Assembly: GCF_910592395.1 (NCBI RefSeq)
Contig: NC_088317.1
Location: forward strand, 3,720,001-3,784,000
Reading direction: 5' to 3'
DNA length: 64,000 nt
Source of the DNA: Lineus longissimus
Lineage: Eukaryota; Nemertea; Pilidiophora; Heteronemertea; Lineidae
Shown here: piece by piece, positions 1-11,828 of the stretch
How positions within the stretch are numbered: the stretch's first letter is position 1
Layout of the letters: the number at the start of each line of letters is the position of its first letter
The notes under the pieces: model-generated
The model's input: only the letters and a program-made list of their open reading frames with translations
What the model was told of the DNA's origin: nothing
The model's database searches: none
Translations under genes and position numbers: made by a program

Positions 1-59
1 GTGGGCTATAGCTTCTTTTATTACATCCATACCTATCTTGACCTTTGTTCGCTTCTTAC

Positions 60-958
60 TTGGCAACCGATCCATCTTCGGGTTGCTTTCTCCTGAAAAA
101 AACAATGGGATTCGTCAATCTGAAAGTAAGGCGGCGACCTGCCCAATGAAGTAAAATGGACGGCTAATAATCCATTTACAACTGTGCTGTGATGCAAACC
201 TTTGCCGATGGGATTCGTCAAGCTGTAAGGTCCAATGAAGTCAAATGGACGGCTAACCATCAAACTGTACTGTGATGCAGACCTTTTTGAAGTGTCAATT
301 TCCTGTTTCCAGTGCAGTTCAAAGTTAGGGCAATTTATTCTTTCAGGCGAAGTTACATTAGTGATGCAATGTATCAACAAACAATACAGTATCAAAACGA
401 CCGTTCTGCGCTCATAGAATTCAGCATCAATACTAAACATTCCATGTAGAAACTTAAAAATTCCGCATTAATAATTGATTTTTTATGAGTTTAAATTTAC
501 GACATACCTATGACGCACTTCTGTGCCTGGAACTCCCCAATCATTTTCGCGATGTTGTCCGGATCTTTCATCACCGACCTGTGCGCCTCGTTCCCCACGA
601 AGTCTGCCAGGCGGTCCTGTCCTGGGGTTCCCGTACTAATGGCATAGATTTGAGCCTTGTCTTCCGGGGGGAGGATGTTAGCCAGATAATCCTTGTTCGC
701 TTCCGCGTCGACGAATACGTAGATTATTTTGGTGCAATGGTCCGAGGAGGCGATGCCTGCAAAGTCAGTAAGATGTTCAGAAGGCTGCAGTAAAGCCCAC
801 AAAGAAAACTTGTGACTTTGGTTATCCCACTTATACTACTCATGTCCTTCTCAGTTTCGTCCGAATAGTATGCGAATCAAATTATTGAATGAATTTCAAA
901 TCTACTTACAGCACAGGGATACAATCAGCAGCAGAATAAGAAAGCCGCGTGTCGTCAT
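60..958 (-). CDS. Secreted protein with C-terminal half of a von Willebrand A domain (5' part; continues beyond left edge)
   Basis: Exon 1 (958-910) starts at ATG and encodes a hydrophobic signal peptide (MTTRGFLILLLIVSLC), ending at a consensus gtaagt in phase 1. Exon 2 (756-508) follows a tttgcag acceptor and ends at gtatgt, also phase 1. It reads IIYVFVDAEANKD, then YAISTG, DRLADF and a final Cys, the pattern of the second half of a vWA domain (central strand, IG-type strand, closing helix and Cys). A possible 33-nt phase-1 exon (92-60, ...NPKMDRLP) lies between ttttttcag and gtaaga. The first half of a normal vWA domain, with the DxSxS metal site, is absent, and only 153 bases separate exons 1 and 2. 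A secreted or extracellular-matrix protein is inferred. Exons 1 and 2 are well supported, exon 3 weakly, and the 3' part is outside the window. Confidence 0.55.
105..287. repeat. Local imperfect direct duplication
   Basis: Two copies of a block of about 80-100 bases lie side by side (105-205 and 208-287). Both begin atgggattcgtcaa, carry caatgaagt.aaatggacggctaa in the middle and end in ctgtgatgca.acctttt. The block sits in the intron of the vWA-like gene. No coding sense is seen. Confidence 0.7.
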
Positions 959-2237
959 CTTTCCGACCTCTAGGCTTGTCCTTAAAGATGACAACCTCCA
1001 AGCGTTACCCTAAAGAAAGAGAGCCATTCATTCGAACAATCATTTCTGGTTAAATTGTCTTTTTCCGCCATGCATGAGTTTAGTTGCGCGGGTAGTACAT
1101 GTATTTCCTAGTTAAACCAGTTTTCGTTTATCACAAATTAGTATTACGAGGACGAAATCACAACCAAAATGCTGGGATAAGTCCACTTTAAGAAGATGAA
1201 ATGTCCTGAGTCGGAACACGAAAATGATGTCAGACCCGAAGGACAGAGACAATGGCACAATCTTGTCCGAAGACAGGGACGCGTCTTGATACGTCAGAAG
1301 AAACATGTCGCAACCTCGCTGCTCGGTTTGATTTGAAACAGGGGAGTTAATTTTGAACCAAACTAAACCGTATAATATGGGATGGTCATTTAGGTCCAAT
1401 AAGCTTGCAAGTAACTTTTTCACTCTATAAAACGATCTTACCCGCCAACGAATTTTGTGTTCCAAATACTTTGCTAGAGTCGTCCACAGATTATAGTAAC
1501 GAAGATAGGTTACGAAGGGCTTTTTATCCTAAAAAAGCAGACTTAAACGAGCCTCCCAAATAGATGTGCCCCTGTCTGTCGCTTTCAGACCAACAACATG
1601 CATTGACCCGAAAAAGTGATCGATTACGCAGCCGTCCCGTATTTCAAGGGCGTTCACCACATGTGACTTCATCAGAAACTCGAATATATCGGGTTGCGGT
1701 GCTTTATTCAATTTTAAATGTACATGTATACTGCACTGTGTTTATTTCTTTTCAACTCCGCAATTAGAACTGCCCAATAAGTTCCCCATCGAGATTCCTT
1801 CCTCACTTAGGGTCGATTCACCTGTCTAATTATTGCACTACCTTTGGTTTTATCTCTTAAAGGAATCATGCGATATCAAGGGCATCCGCATCAATATGAC
1901 GACATGCCTGTACATCTCCCTTTTAATATTTGTGATTTGCCACTGATTTGAAATTATTGAGTATCATTTTGTTTACTTCGAATATATTGGCCATATGATA
2001 TGGTGGCATAAAAGCACCACATTGCGTCTAAATTTCAAGCACCCTTTTTAATGACTCAGTATTGATTTTTAATGCTTGTAATTCATAAATGAAACTGCTG
2101 TTCATTTTAGTAACTTACCCAATAAGCTTTTGATGAAATCAACCCAGTTTTTTTACGGTCAGCCATGCTGGAGGAGAGAACATTGATTTGTCGTGCCTGA
2201 CTTCGACTTGACTGAAATAAATGTTTCCTTTTGTCTG
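959..2237. other. Intergenic, nothing recognised
   Basis: This is upstream of the minus-strand vWA-like gene. Open frames here are short and have no recognisable protein pattern or splice context. It should contain that gene's promoter, but no element can be assigned. Confidence 0.4.
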
Positions 2238-2249
2238 CCCCCCCCCCCC
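2238..2249. repeat. Poly-C tract
   Basis: A homopolymer run of 12 C. Similar runs occur at 22363-22378 (C) and 41779-41795 (G). Confidence 0.9.
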
Positions 2250-2454
2250 GCATTGCAGGTGATGACGTCACGTGAAACCACTCTATCATCCTGAGATTCA
2301 GGTTTTTGATACTCCTACCTCGAATGAAATATCGAGAGGTGGAGTATATTGAAAACCACTGGTGCTAGGATGCCACGCTATTGGCTAACCATCCGCCAGA
2401 TCGATAATGTCAGATTCTGTCAAGATCACCCAAGGACACTGTTTCTAGGTATGG

Positions 2455-2900
2455 GTCCAGATCACACAGGGACACCCCTCCTTCAATGACCACACCGACA
2501 TATTGTCTTCATTCGTCCCGATCACATAGGGACACCCGTCTATAACACCCGTCCTTCTGTGACCAAACAGGCACATTGTCTCCACAGGCGTCCAGATCAC
2601 ACAGGGACACCCGTCCTTCAATGACCACACCGACATATTGGCTTCATTCGTCCAGATCACGAAGGGACACCCGTCTGTAACACCGGTCCTTCTGTGACCA
2701 AACAGGCACATTGTCTCCACAGGCGTCCAGATCACACAGGGACACCCGTCCTTCAATGACCACACCGACATATTGTCTTCATTCGTCCAGATCACGTAGG
2801 GACACCCGTCTATAACACCCGTCCGTCTGTGACCAAACAGGCACATTGTCTCCACAGGCGTCCAGATCACACAGGGACACCCGTCCTTCTGTGATCACAC
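2455..2900. repeat. 135-bp higher-order minisatellite
   Basis: The phrase gtccagatcacacaggg recurs at 2455, 2590, 2725 and 2860, an exact 135-bp spacing. Each unit is two related half-units of about 67 bp: one with gaccacaccgacatattg, one with gaccaaacaggcacattg. Because 135 is divisible by 3, the minus strand stays open for 141 codons as a 45-residue repeat. No splice sites or signal peptide accompany it, so I treat it as non-coding. A degenerate continuation reaches about 3060. Confidence 0.85.
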
Positions 2901-3059
2901 CGACGCATTGTCTATCTCTCTGCCTCTAGGTCACATGGCACCGTGCATGTCGGAGTCGATATACCATGCAGGGGCGTTGTCTCCATGCGTCCATATTGTA
3001 TACTCTATACATGGAAATGTTCTCAAGCGTCGGGATTCACACAGGGACAGTCTTCATGC

Positions 3060-3285
3060 GTCCAGGTCACACAGCTCCTTGTCATAGGGCCAGTCACAGC
3101 CAGCTGCCTGTCACAACCACCTGCTTAGACAGTCACAACTAGCTGCTTGTCATTGAGACAGTCACAATCAGCAGCTTTTCATTGAGACAGTCACAATCAG
3201 CAGCGTTTCATAGACAGTCACAACCAGCGCCTTGTCATCGAGTCATTGACAACCACCTGCTTGTCACAGAGACAGTCACAGCGAC
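3060..3285. repeat. Short tandem repeats of a gacagtcacaa(c/t)cagc phrase
   Basis: About six degenerate copies of a unit near 35-40 bp: agacagtcacaa(c/t)(c/t)agc followed by gcttgtcat. The gtcacaatc core reappears in the 14-17 kb repeat field, suggesting a shared satellite family. Confidence 0.65.
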
Positions 3286-3463
3286 TAATCAACAATTATG
3301 ATAGCTTTTCAGAGGACCGATCCTCCTTTAATAATTTTGTTGGTCGAATAAATATTCATATTCATATTCATAATTACAGGTAAAGGTTGTCCAAAAGACA
3401 CGACTTCCTTGTATCTTGCCAGTGATAAAATGTACAAGGAAACTAAAATTCCTCACCAGAGCT

Positions 3464-3469
3464 TTTATT
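3464..3469 (-). terminator. Probable poly(A) signal of the TMEM256-like gene
   Basis: Minus-strand AATAAA (tttatt on +) about 450 bases past the TMEM256 stop codon. It is the first canonical hexamer noted downstream and implies a 3' UTR of roughly 0.47 kb. Confidence 0.45.
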
Positions 3470-3919
3470 TATGAACAGTAGCACAACATAATTCACATAC
3501 TAGCCTACAAATTTAAAGGCATACAGCATTGTCTTCATTGTATTTTCTTGTGCTTCATGTAAATAGACACTACCGCTGAACAAATAGGGTACATCTATAT
3601 TGGTGTACACAATGGAAATGCTGAAATTTATGTTGAATGTGTATTTACATGATTGAAAAATGTCAAATTCACTTTAAAATTACAATTTCAACAAAGCTGC
3701 AAAATACACTCATGCTCATCGATACATTAACACATTAACATGATTAATTTTATCAAAATGCATATCGTTACAGTAATAAGTTACTCAATAGATTTAGAAT
3801 TGTGATGTACAGAGGAATTTCGCTGCCCTGACGATCGGAGTCCCGTAATGTTGAAAACCGGTGTGATGTAACCAATGGTCACCACCTGGTCTATTACACT
3901 AGCTGTCCAAAACAATGTC

Positions 3920-5208
3920 CTATAAAACCATAGCCAGCCAGGCTAGAATAAGAATCACTCCTCCATATGGTGTCACTTTCCTTACTTTTGTGTTTCCAGT
4001 CAGAGCATGATAATAACAACTCCCGCTAAAGAGCAACGTGCCGACGGAAAGTAACGATCCCACCTGTTGAGAAAGAAGACAAAATTACTTGATATGAGAG
4101 TTTTTAAAGAGAAATGTGCAGGGAACAAGAACATGGTCTTCAGTAATAATGAAACAGACTACCTCACTGGTGTCTATTTTAATTACAATTGAAATGAAAA
4201 TTCAAATTACACCCTGCGAAGTACAAGCTAAATTATCATTCTTTTACCACAAAACGAATATCAGCAATTTTGCTTTGGGTGAAACTTACCAAGATTGGTC
4301 TCCTGCACATAGGACTTGCTAAGAGGGCAATGGTGTGGATATAATGGTATTTACTTCCTGTCTCATAGACCTGTATTAAGAATGAGAATTAGATAGTGAG
4401 CTATAATTACATATGTATTTGCTTAAGCATGTTTTAAACATCAGTGCAATTTTGCAGAGGTATGAGTTGAATCCTTGTGCCAATGAAGCACAGAACTGGT
4501 GACCTTTTAAAAGTCTTCAAGAACTGTGCTCAATCATCTCTGCACAGTTAGGCCTGATTATGTCTTATGAAATGCTAACTCACAATTTTCATCTTTGGTT
4601 CAGCAGTCTCATTAAAAGCTGGAATAAAATTGACCTCAAATAGTTAACTGAATTCTGTTGGTGGCAGAATGTTGAGCATGGATATCATATTTTGTCCTTG
4701 ATCTAAAGCGAGCGGAGAAAGCTTTTTCTAATTTCTTTGGTGATGCACATACTTTTTCATCTGATCAATTTCATGGCTCATATATAAGGATCAGAGGCAT
4801 GTTGTTTTCCTTATCATCAATCATTCGACATGAGGCTTATGACAGATGAGGTCGGATGAGCATTCTGTCTCGGCCAAGACAAGAGTGTAGCAGCTAAAAC
4901 TTATTCTCGAATTTACGAGATAGATGGCGCCAGCATTTATTAATAGTAATACTTGTTTATTTGATATCATTTAAAAAAAGACAAATATAATTTTCAATTG
5001 ATGAACACGTACCGTGTGCTCCATAAGCTCCCAAGACAACTGCACTGGCACCAGATAGGCCAGCAACTCGGACAAAGAACCTTGGGAGTTGTTGAACAGA
5101 CATTTCTTTGACAATAACTGTTTCTATTTCTTTGACCGTTTGCCCGGGTGTTATACTTTTAAACACGTCGAATATATATTTTCCACCTGCTGTTACCAAC
5201 TCAGTCAT
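3920..5208 (-). CDS. TMEM256: TMEM256 / DUF423 family small membrane protein
   Basis: Four exons: 5208-5013, 4618-4584, 4370-4290 and 4063-3920 (stop), joined in phases 1, 0 and 0, giving 151 residues. All boundaries are GT/AG; donors are gtacgt, gtgagt and gtaagt. Family hallmarks appear in order: RVAGLSGASAVVLGAYGAHG, then KYHYIHTIALLASPMCRRP, then GTLLFSGSCYYHAL, then TPYGGVILILAWLAM. This is the four-helix DUF423 pattern. The N-terminus (about 45 residues before the first helix) is longer than in the roughly 113-residue vertebrate protein. The molecular function of the family is unknown; membrane location is inferred from the helices. It is head-to-head with the zinc-finger gene, with 1.2 kb between start codons. 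Confidence 0.92.
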
Positions 5209-6402
5209 TGCTGACGAACTGTCATTGACGTCTAGAGGTCAAATGTGTGTTTGAAGCTTCTAAAAATCTAAAAATTAGTAAATAGTGATATAGGCGACTC
5301 AGCAATTACTTGTGGCGCCCTCTAGAAAAATAGAACTGATAATTGTTAGCACTCGGTGAATCTAAATGCACAAAAAATAATTGTATAAAGAGTACAAAAC
5401 ATCATCCTTATCTATTGCAAGAAAAGAATCCTCTTTAGTTTGTGGTGGTATGCCACATTTTTTAGGCAGGAATCTTGGATGTTTGATTTTGTTGATTTAT
5501 CATAATCGGGTGTTTTGCTAACTCTGTATTGCAGTAATGGCGGCCAAAAAATTTACAATTTTCATGAAATTTGTCGATTTTCAACTTATAATTTAGCGTT
5601 TTACTGCTATCAAAAGATATAAATCCTGGTACCTAACGGTGCTTGATGATTGGTTAGTATACTATACATCAAAATAATCCACAAGAATTAAAAGATTAAG
5701 TGGACAAGTAAGAAAATATGGAGCATACATTTTGGTCCAGGTCGACCGGCTGAGAATCCTTAGAAGCCATAGGCATAGCTATCAAAACAACATCACATAC
5801 ATCGCTGTATCTACTGATTGTGCGGACAAGTCGTCTTGGCATTATGCAGAATTGAGGCAACAACAGGAGTAATTTCTCTGCTAGTCTATATCCATACTGT
5901 CCGCCGTGCCCGGCCATCGAAAAAACAAACGGGGAAAACACCATTGTTTGGGCTTGGTTGCCATTTGGCCCTTTGCCAGATACGCTGCGCCTGTAGGCCT
6001 ACCGCTGAGGCGTTGTCTGGAGTCTGACCGTGGAAACCTATTGTAAATATGGTTGTTTTTCCCGGTAAAGAGCCTATTGCCTTTGATTGAGATGACATGA
6101 TAAGGCAGCTAGGGTGCTGCACCCTGCTAAAACTTATTGTTAGCTGCCAAACAGGATCAAGGGTTGTCTTGATCATGATGTTGCTGTAAGGAGTAAAAGT
6201 TTGTCATACTTTATTTTTTTATCCTTTTAAAAGTCATATATATGAATCATGCCCTCAAAAGCTTTCCTTTTTTTCCAGCCTGGTGGTAAAAAGTGCTCGT
6301 GCTGTGGTGACGATCGTATTAGCTTTTTGGTGGAAGGATTCCAGACTATTGGTAGAAGGATTGTGATTCCAAAAGAGCTTCTGTCGGGAGAAGCATGTAA
6401 AA
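5209..6402. promoter_or_regulatory. Divergent intergenic region with zinc-finger gene 5' UTR
   Basis: This region separates the start codons of the minus-strand TMEM256-like gene and the plus-strand zinc-finger gene, so it probably carries both promoters. A good acceptor (tttttttccag, ending 6278) precedes the zinc-finger ATG, so 6279-6402 is probably 5' UTR of its first coding exon, with an untranslated exon further upstream. An in-frame TGA at 6364-6366 closes the frame above the ATG. No individual promoter motif can be assigned. Confidence 0.5.
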
Positions 6403-9400
6403 ATGGCAGAAATCGAGATATCGGATATCTGCTACACAGCCGACAGTTTGGAGGGCGTTGTACAGGAGATGGATACTCAGAGTGACCAAACTGCTGCAGA
6501 TATCATAAGTAGTGATGCTAATTGCGTCATTGTTGGGACTGCTGTCGACTCCTCAGAGACTGTAGTTTCAACGTCCAGTCAAAATTACGCAATTGAAGGC
6601 TTCATTGACTCTTCCGTTGCAATTGAGCACGTTAGTGATGTTCCTGTGAAGTATGAGTTGCCAGATGATGGCACCATCAGTGGACCCCAGTTTGCGATAT
6701 TTGAGGGCACCCCAGAGGCTACAGTTACTACCAGTATTGCACAGCAAGCTCATACAGCCTATTCCTTAGATAACTTTACCGATTCTGGGGTCAAGGTTGA
6801 GCCCGTTGACCACAATGGACCCGTTCAGATCTTCAAGGAAGAACCTGATATGAGCAATCCTGTCTTTAGTGGTAAAATTGAAGTGGGCCTAGATGAGAAT
6901 GCTCCACATACGGTCACCAACGGACGGTTTCAAGCCATACCTGTTACAGCCATATCTTCTATGGGTGGACATTTTGAGGTAATGGACAGTAATGCTGTTA
7001 CTGGGGAAGAGTTTGGTGTCATACAGACTTCAGAGCCGAGCACAATCACTGAGGAACAATTCAGAGCAATGTTGCCAGAAGTTGTAAATCCAGCGTCTAG
7101 TGTAGCCAGTGAAGGACAATTTGCTGGCACGGAGGATCCAGGATCCAGGTCAGCTGTAGTTGAGAATCCTGTCGAAAAGGGAAATGGTGAAGAATTTATA
7201 GTTGTGACAAGTACTGCGGGCAATTTAAATCCTGAGGTGGTTGAAAGTGCTAACGGGCAAATGATTTCTGCTGAGCAGTTTGCAGCAGTCACAAGTGCCA
7301 GTACTCTTCCTGTGGACGATGGTCAGTTTCACGTCATTTCTGGTGAGCAGCTGGAGTCGATGCAGCAAGCAGCCAGCGAGGAGCAGATTACCACGCTCTC
7401 CACTCCAGAAGGTCTCATTAATGTTGTTCAGTCGTTGGGTGACGTCCAGTCAGTCGGTGACGGACAATTTACGTTAGTCACTCCGGATGGGTTATTATCC
7501 GTCGTAAATCCCGACAGTGAACAAACCGTTCCGACAGATGGACCCATCAATCTCACGACAGAGAATGGTATACAGTACGCGATCTTATCAACCCCTGAAG
7601 GACTGGTCAAAGTTGCTTTGAATGCACCGGAGGGAATTGCTGCTGGTGTGCTCGTTGCCGATGAAAATGGTCAACTTGTTCTGCAGAATGTTGCAGGCGA
7701 TTTGGACACTGGTGGAGAAAATGCATTCATACAGTTGCCAGTTCAGTATGCGGACCAGCACGACCAAGCCTTGCTGCAGGCCAATGGGTTAGTGGTTGAG
7801 GAAACTGCGACGACGTCTGGGGGTCAGTTGCCCGTGACGAGCATGTATGCGGAGGCCGTGAGTGCAGGGACTGCTGCATCGTCGACAGGGGAGGCACTGG
7901 AGCAGCCACAACCACAGATCGAGCCGGAATGCTTTGAAATATATGTTGAGGTATGTTGAAAAGGAGCATGGTCCATTTCAGTTTGTCTGGTAATACACAT
8001 GTATCAAGTAACTAGAAATTGATATTTCAAGGCAACAAAAGTACATGTAGTTCAGATGTTCACAAAAGTAATCTGTGCAGGGCCTGCTGCAGAATATTGG
8101 TGAATGAATTAATTCAGTCTTTTTACTTCAGGGTAACCAAGAGCACGTCATCTCCAACCCTCAAGAAGCAGGGATGGTCGAGGTGGTCTCCTACACTACA
8201 GAGACGGCAAAGGAGGTGGGCCAGCCTGGTCCAGCTGGTTACGCTCTCGATGTGACGGGTGATTCTGGGTCTGAGCCAGAGTTTGTAAGCGTTGGTGAGT
8301 ATGCACTGCAGACCATTGCGATTGCGTCTTTTTGGCATGCATTGGCCTTCTCATGAAATGTACTAGTGACAGTGAGCTTTTGTAAGAAATCTGATCTGGG
8401 GCATTTGTTCATCTTGAACAATGTTGTGACAAAGCAAAAAAATTAAAATTAAATTTCAGGATTTTTTTTATTCTGGTCATTTTCATTCCTGAGCGTGTAT
8501 ATTGATATATTTTCTGCCCTTTTCAGAGCCTCCGTCCATCAAGGCATTTGATCAAAATGCTTGCGTCCTCTGTGGAAAGAAATTCCCTCTAAAGGAGGAC
8601 CTCACCCTCCATCTTCGCCTCCACGCGAAAGAATCGGTCAAAACGTACGACTGCAGGTCATGTGACGCCAAGTTCTCGCGCTGTTGGCTGCTACGAAAAC
8701 ATATTCAGTCGAAGCATCCAGGTGGCGTTGATTCGAAGGCGTTCTGCGCGGAATGTGGTGAGGTGTTTGAAACGAAGGACAGGTTGTGCTCTCACATGTG
8801 GAAACTGCATAAAAGACGCAATGCGTTCCCATGTACTTGTTTAGATGAAGAATTCAATACGTCATTCTACCTCAAGCGACACGAGGGGTCAAAATACTGC
8901 GCTAGCGATGCCTTTTTCTGTAACAGTTGCAATGATGGGTTTGAATCCAAAGATGCGTTGAGCGCACACATGGATGAGGCTGATGACCGATTAGACCGGT
9001 CTGACATCAGTCACGAACTCCACATTTGCCATTTCTGTCGACGTGGGTTCACAAATGCTCGGGCCTTGACGAAGCACGTGGAGTCCCACAAGGAATCGGA
9101 GCAGGTAGTAGGTCTGACTTGCCACAAGTGCGGTGACCACTTCCATGACCATTCAGCGCTGACCGAGCACACACTGCGGACTCATGTCAAACGGAAACCC
9201 GCACCTGTCCCGATTCCTGATACTTACGAGGCTGAATACATGGAAAATGACACTGGGAGTCATGCCTGTAACATTTGTGGGGCGAGATTCGAAGTGTCGC
9301 GCAACCTCATGGAGCACTTAGATGCCCATATCATTGGCATCATAGACAGAGCTGGCAGGCGGGTAAAGTCGCCCCCCATGTTCACAACGAGCACTGGACC

Positions 9401-10514
9401 GAAACAATGTCCATATTGCAAAAAACTGTGCCACACGTTGAAGCGTTTCAATAATCATTATTGTGTCCGCCCGGGTACGGATGGACACTATCCGTGTCAG
9501 TACTGTACAAAGATCTTCACTAGTTTGAGTTCGGTTTATAGTCATTTAGCCTGGCATCGGCGGGAGGAACATCAGATGATCGCCCCTGGCTCGGAGTATC
9601 CAATTGAGGAAAGTGACAATGAAAGTAGCTCAGGCAGTAGCAGCGAGTCTGAGGAAGAGGCCAGCAGCGCGGGTGCGGCCGACACCATGTTCTACACAAA
9701 TAAGAGAGGGGACTGTAAATGTAAAGTTTGTGGTCATAAATTCAGGAACACGTCGAGTTTACAGGTTCATATGGCAACGCATGAAAATGTCACAAAGCGG
9801 CAGCGAAATAAAGAGGAAGAAGCGTTTACGAAAAAACGACGAAGAGAAAAGGGGATCAATGAATGCGATTACTGTGATCGCACATTCTCAACTGTGGCTA
9901 GTTTGAATGCCCATATTGCATCGCACAAAAAGAGCAACGTTACTTCAGGAAAGAAGGGGTCCCCTGGTTCCAGTCGGTCTCGAAGTGTGAGTAAGAAATT
10001 GTACCGGAAGGACAACAGTATCTACAAATGCAGAGTCTGCGACAAAGTCTTCGTGAAATTTTTGAGTTTATGCGACCATTTGACGACGCATGAGGATGAT
10101 CAAGATATTGGGTCGAATTCTGAATCTGAATCAGATGGTATGGTCATTGATTTCGACTCCGCTCTGTCGAATTTTGAAAAGAGAGAGAAGAGTTTTGCAC
10201 GGACTGAGAAAGTGACGTATGTGAGGCGCTCTCCCGTACCGAGGGAGGCCTTCCACGAGTGCGACATTTGCGGCAAAGTTTACTCGCGTCTTCGTAGTTT
10301 GGCGAGTCATAAAAAAATGCACGGCAACAACGCGGATTTGTTCGCCTGTGTTAAATGTGGAGCTAAATTCTCGGCGCAAGAAGCATTGCTTGTACACAAG
10401 CAGAGTTGCCGTTATGAGAAGCAGTCGTGCTCCTGTGTGAAATGTGGCGGCAAGTTTCAGAATTTCGGAAAACTGAAAGATCATTTGCCAGTTTGTCTTG
10501 GCAATGTTAGTTAA
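6403..10514 (+). CDS. Large C2H2 zinc-finger protein with acidic Gln/Ser-rich N-terminus
   Basis: Three coding exons, 6403-7950, 8132-8294 and 8527-10514 (stop), phases 0 and 1, 1232 residues. Residues 1-570 are acidic and rich in Gln, Ser, Thr and Val, with recurring GQF/EQF phrases (TEEQFRAM, SAEQFAAV, DDGQFHVI, GDGQFTLVTPDGL) and two STPEGL segments. This resembles glutamine-rich activation regions. Residues 583-1232 carry about 15 C2H2 fingers in two clusters, for example CVLCGKKFPLKEDLTLHLRLH and CDICGKVYSRLRSLASHKKMH, split by an acidic Ser/Glu linker (SESEEEASS). Some fingers are degenerate: one ends in Cys instead of the last His, and the FPCTCLDEEF finger is atypical. A nuclear DNA-binding transcription factor is inferred. 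No vertebrate orthologue is recognised. The ATG follows an in-frame stop. Confidence 0.9.
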
Positions 10515-11561
10515 ATTTTCTCTGTCATGTACTCTGAAAGGAGACTTTGTGTTGTACACAAATATCTTAAATAGTTGATGCAGTGTAGGTTGATCCTGGC
10601 CATGAATCTAACAGGGATGAAACATGTTTCGGAAGAATTTCCGATTTTTCCCCTCCTGAAAACGCCTTAACATAGTGGCACAGTCAAGAAGAGAAGTGCA
10701 AAGTCCTGTGTTTTTTTTGTAAGAAATATTTTGTTGCAATTCATGACTTGCGACAATGTAGGATAACACTCTCCGGTTGGTCCCACATTGAGACTTATTT
10801 CAACAAATGTTACAGACCCTTAATGTTTGGTTAACACAGTTCCAGTGGTTGTCACTTGCCACGTGTCGCTTATGTATGTAAGAAGAAAGGTCATTTCCAA
10901 AGAGTGGGCTTAAAAGGATTCATATTTTCACGATCTGAATCAGCTTGCCTTCAAAAACTTTTAAGAATCATCAAATGTTCATATGTACATTTGTAATTAG
11001 TTCGTTTGTTTACAATGCATTTATTGTGTGAGTTGAGTTGACGAAGTTGTCACTGTTCCCTGGTATTGTTATGAGTTACTGTGGTTGGCAATGAAAAGAC
11101 CATGGCTACTGGCCGTCTATAGGTTAAAATCACCATTCTATGGTGGAATGCTTTTGCATGCAAGTACCGCATCTGACGATGCGATGATGTTGTCATGTGC
11201 AATTGAGTGCGTCACTGCATGCTTTAAGTCATGACGGACTAGACCACTGATGCAGTCAATTGTAGCCTCAGAAATTGTCACTAAAATTGTTCATAGCGAT
11301 GTGTTTCTAAAGTTAATGATTTTTTCTGTTGTCAAGATTAGTACACTATTGTTGTATTTGTACTGAATACATGACCATAATAATCAACATTACACACAAG
11401 GTCGCCCTCAGGTGGAAGCTAAATGAAATGTACATCACTTGGTATGGACTAATTGCCCCCATGTCCTGGACACCAGGCCACATCAACAAGATCTCATTTA
11501 AAGGCTGAAGACATGATTCTTTCCTACCAACCAGTGTTCCATTTCATTCACCTTCCACCTG

Positions 11562-11828
11562 CAGGGTTTCCGCCAGAGGGGGGGATGGGGGATTCATCCC
11601 CCCTAAAATATTTCAAGGGGGGATATCCCCCCCTTAATTTTGAGCACTAAAGTTTGTTTTACTGTCAAATGAGTAATTTTCATGATTTGATATGTAAAAT
11701 AAGAGCATTTGGGAGCCAATTGTAGCGGTTTTAGGGCCAAAAAACGTCTCAGGAGGGGTCATATACCTTTTTTAAGAAAAACCAAAATTTTTTTGCTCCC
11801 CTCAAATTTAATCTTGGCGGAAACCCTG
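11562..11828. mobile_element. Short inverted-repeat element (MITE-like), 267 bp
   Basis: Perfect 14-bp terminal inverted repeats: cagggtttccgcca at 11562-11575 and tggcggaaaccctg at 11815-11828. The interior is C/G-run rich (ggggggatggggg, tcccccc) and non-coding. A target-site duplication is not obvious. It lies in the probable 3' UTR of the zinc-finger gene. Confidence 0.6.

Noticed and set aside
33-440. 135-codon minus-strand frame
   Set aside because: It runs through a local duplication, has no family pattern, and only a short 3' piece (92-60) fits the phase of the vWA-like gene.
757-802. Alternative acceptor ttactgcag for exon 2 of the vWA-like gene
   Set aside because: Joining it to the signal-peptide exon gives an immediate TGA; the tttgcag at 757-763 is in phase.
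2445-2870. 141-codon repeat open frame on the minus strand
   Set aside because: The period of 135 bp is divisible by three, which explains the lack of stops; there are no splice sites, signal peptide or recognisable family.
6249-6485. Frame starting MPSKAFLFFQPGG upstream of the zinc-finger ATG
   Set aside because: It spans a polypyrimidine tract and acceptor (ttttttccag) and is out of frame with the main protein; more likely intron and 5' UTR.
8638-8832. Antisense frames opposite the zinc-finger exon
   Set aside because: They are shadows of a strongly patterned C2H2 coding sequence on the plus strand.
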